From Listeria marthii FSL S4-120 (GTDB lineage: Bacteria > Bacillota > Bacilli > Lactobacillales > Listeriaceae), in NCBI GenBank assembly GCA_000183865.1, contig CM001047.1, forward strand, positions 1,549,376 to 1,556,972: a DNA stretch of 7,597 bases, read 5' to 3'. Positions within the stretch are counted from its first letter, which is position 1; every line of letters starts with the position of its first letter. The position numbers were made by a program, and so were the translations under genes. The notes beneath the pieces are model-generated. The model saw nothing but the letters and a program-made list of their open reading frames with translations. It did not search any database and had not been told where the DNA came from. Positions 7,143 through 7,597 of this stretch are shown here, in pieces.

Positions 7143-7165
7143 ATATAAACTCCCCGTTTCTTTAT

Positions 7166-7597
7166 TTATTTCGCGTCATACCATGTGTCGCCAAATGCGC
7201 TATCTACTTTAAGGGGTACAGAAAGTTCTACGGCATTTTCCATAACATCTGGGACAATCTCTTCTAATTTAGCGATTTCGGCTTCAGGTGCTTCGAAAAT
7301 CAATTCATCGTGCACTTGAAGCAATAATTTTGCTTCTAATTTTTCAGATTTTAAGCGTTCGCTCATCAGAATCATCGCTTTTTTGATAATATCCGCGGCA
7401 CTTCCTTGGATTGGCGTGTTCATCGCTGTTCTTTCTGCAAATCCTCGAACATTAAAATTACGACTAACAATCTCTGGAATATAACGACGACGATGTAAAA
7501 TAGTCTCTACATAGCCTTTTTCTTTCGCAAAACGAACGATATCTTGCATATATTCTTTCACGGCAGGATAGCTCACAAAATAGCGGTCAATAAAGTC
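7166..7597 (-). CDS. polA: DNA polymerase I, C-terminal part (5' end outside window)
   Basis: Partial gene: 143 codons are open through the right edge. The visible part begins DFIDRYFVSYPAVKEYMQD; the full protein in this group is near 875 residues, so most of it lies outside. It is the end of the family A polymerase domain: HRRRYIPEI (35-43), NTPIQGSAADIIK (60-72), and motif C with QVHDEL, where D97 is a catalytic metal ligand (codon 7309-7307). The protein ends FGDTWYDAK. The GTG at 7576 is an internal valine, not a start. PolA fills repair gaps and replaces Okazaki primers. Whether the 3'-5' exonuclease site is active cannot be judged here. It is followed by mutM after 23 nt with no terminator, so the two are likely co-transcribed. 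Confidence 0.97.
   Translation of the reverse strand, partial: DFIDRYFVSYPAVKEYMQDIVRFAKEKGYVETILHRRRYIPEIVSRNFNVRGFAERTAMNTPIQGSAADIIKKAMILMSERLKSEKLEAKLLLQVHDELIFEAPEAEIAKLEEIVPDVMENAVELSVPLKVDSAFGDTWYDAK

Noticed and set aside
7166..7576. A separate 136-residue gene starting at GTG 7576
   Set aside because: The frame continues open to the window edge with polymerase I sequence (DFIDRYF), so it is the tail of polA.
1..7597. Mobile element, prophage, CRISPR array, tRNA or rRNA, or a novel defence system
   Set aside because: All space is taken up by eight conserved housekeeping genes and short, explained gaps. No transposase, integrase, spaced repeats, terminal inverted repeats or cloverleaf were seen, and I noticed no marked shift in base composition.

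Overview
The window looks like the core chromosome of a low-GC Firmicute, most likely a Listeria species. The basis is the moderately AT-rich sequence, protein sequences that read as Listeria/Bacillus-type, and the gene order polA-mutM-coaE-nrdR-dnaB-dnaI-thrS-ysxC, which I recall from Listeria. The species cannot be fixed from the sequence alone. All eight genes lie on the minus strand, so transcription runs from high to low coordinates. Two genes are cut by the window edges: polA (5' part missing) and ysxC (3' end missing).

Layout in the direction of transcription: (1) the C-terminal 143 residues of DNA polymerase I (7597-7166); (2) mutM, the 8-oxoguanine glycosylase, 23 nt later; (3) coaE, dephospho-CoA kinase, 16 nt later; (4) a 78-nt gap holding an extended -10 promoter that overlaps the coaE stop; (5) nrdR, dnaB and dnaI, packed so tightly that the ribosome-binding site of each downstream gene overlaps the stop codon of the gene before it; (6) a 350-nt leader with a strong promoter and a complete threonine T-box riboswitch; (7) thrS; (8) an inverted repeat just after the thrS stop, likely its terminator; (9) ysxC, an essential ribosome-assembly GTPase.

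The genes serve DNA replication and repair (PolA, MutM, and DnaB/DnaI, which load the replicative helicase), dNTP supply (NrdR represses ribonucleotide reductase genes), cofactor synthesis (CoaE), tRNA charging (ThrS) and ribosome assembly (YsxC). Placing nrdR beside the helicase-loading genes ties nucleotide supply to replication initiation. The T-box lets uncharged tRNA-Thr switch on thrS separately from the replication operon.

I see no mobile element, CRISPR array, phage gene, rRNA or tRNA, and no sign of an undescribed system. The points most worth a second look are a DnaI without a single cysteine, so lacking the zinc site known from Bacillus subtilis DnaI; a repeated AGGTGA start signal overlapping stop codons at both dnaB and dnaI; an unexplained imperfect direct repeat inside the T-box leader; and one perfect DnaA-box sequence inside thrS.
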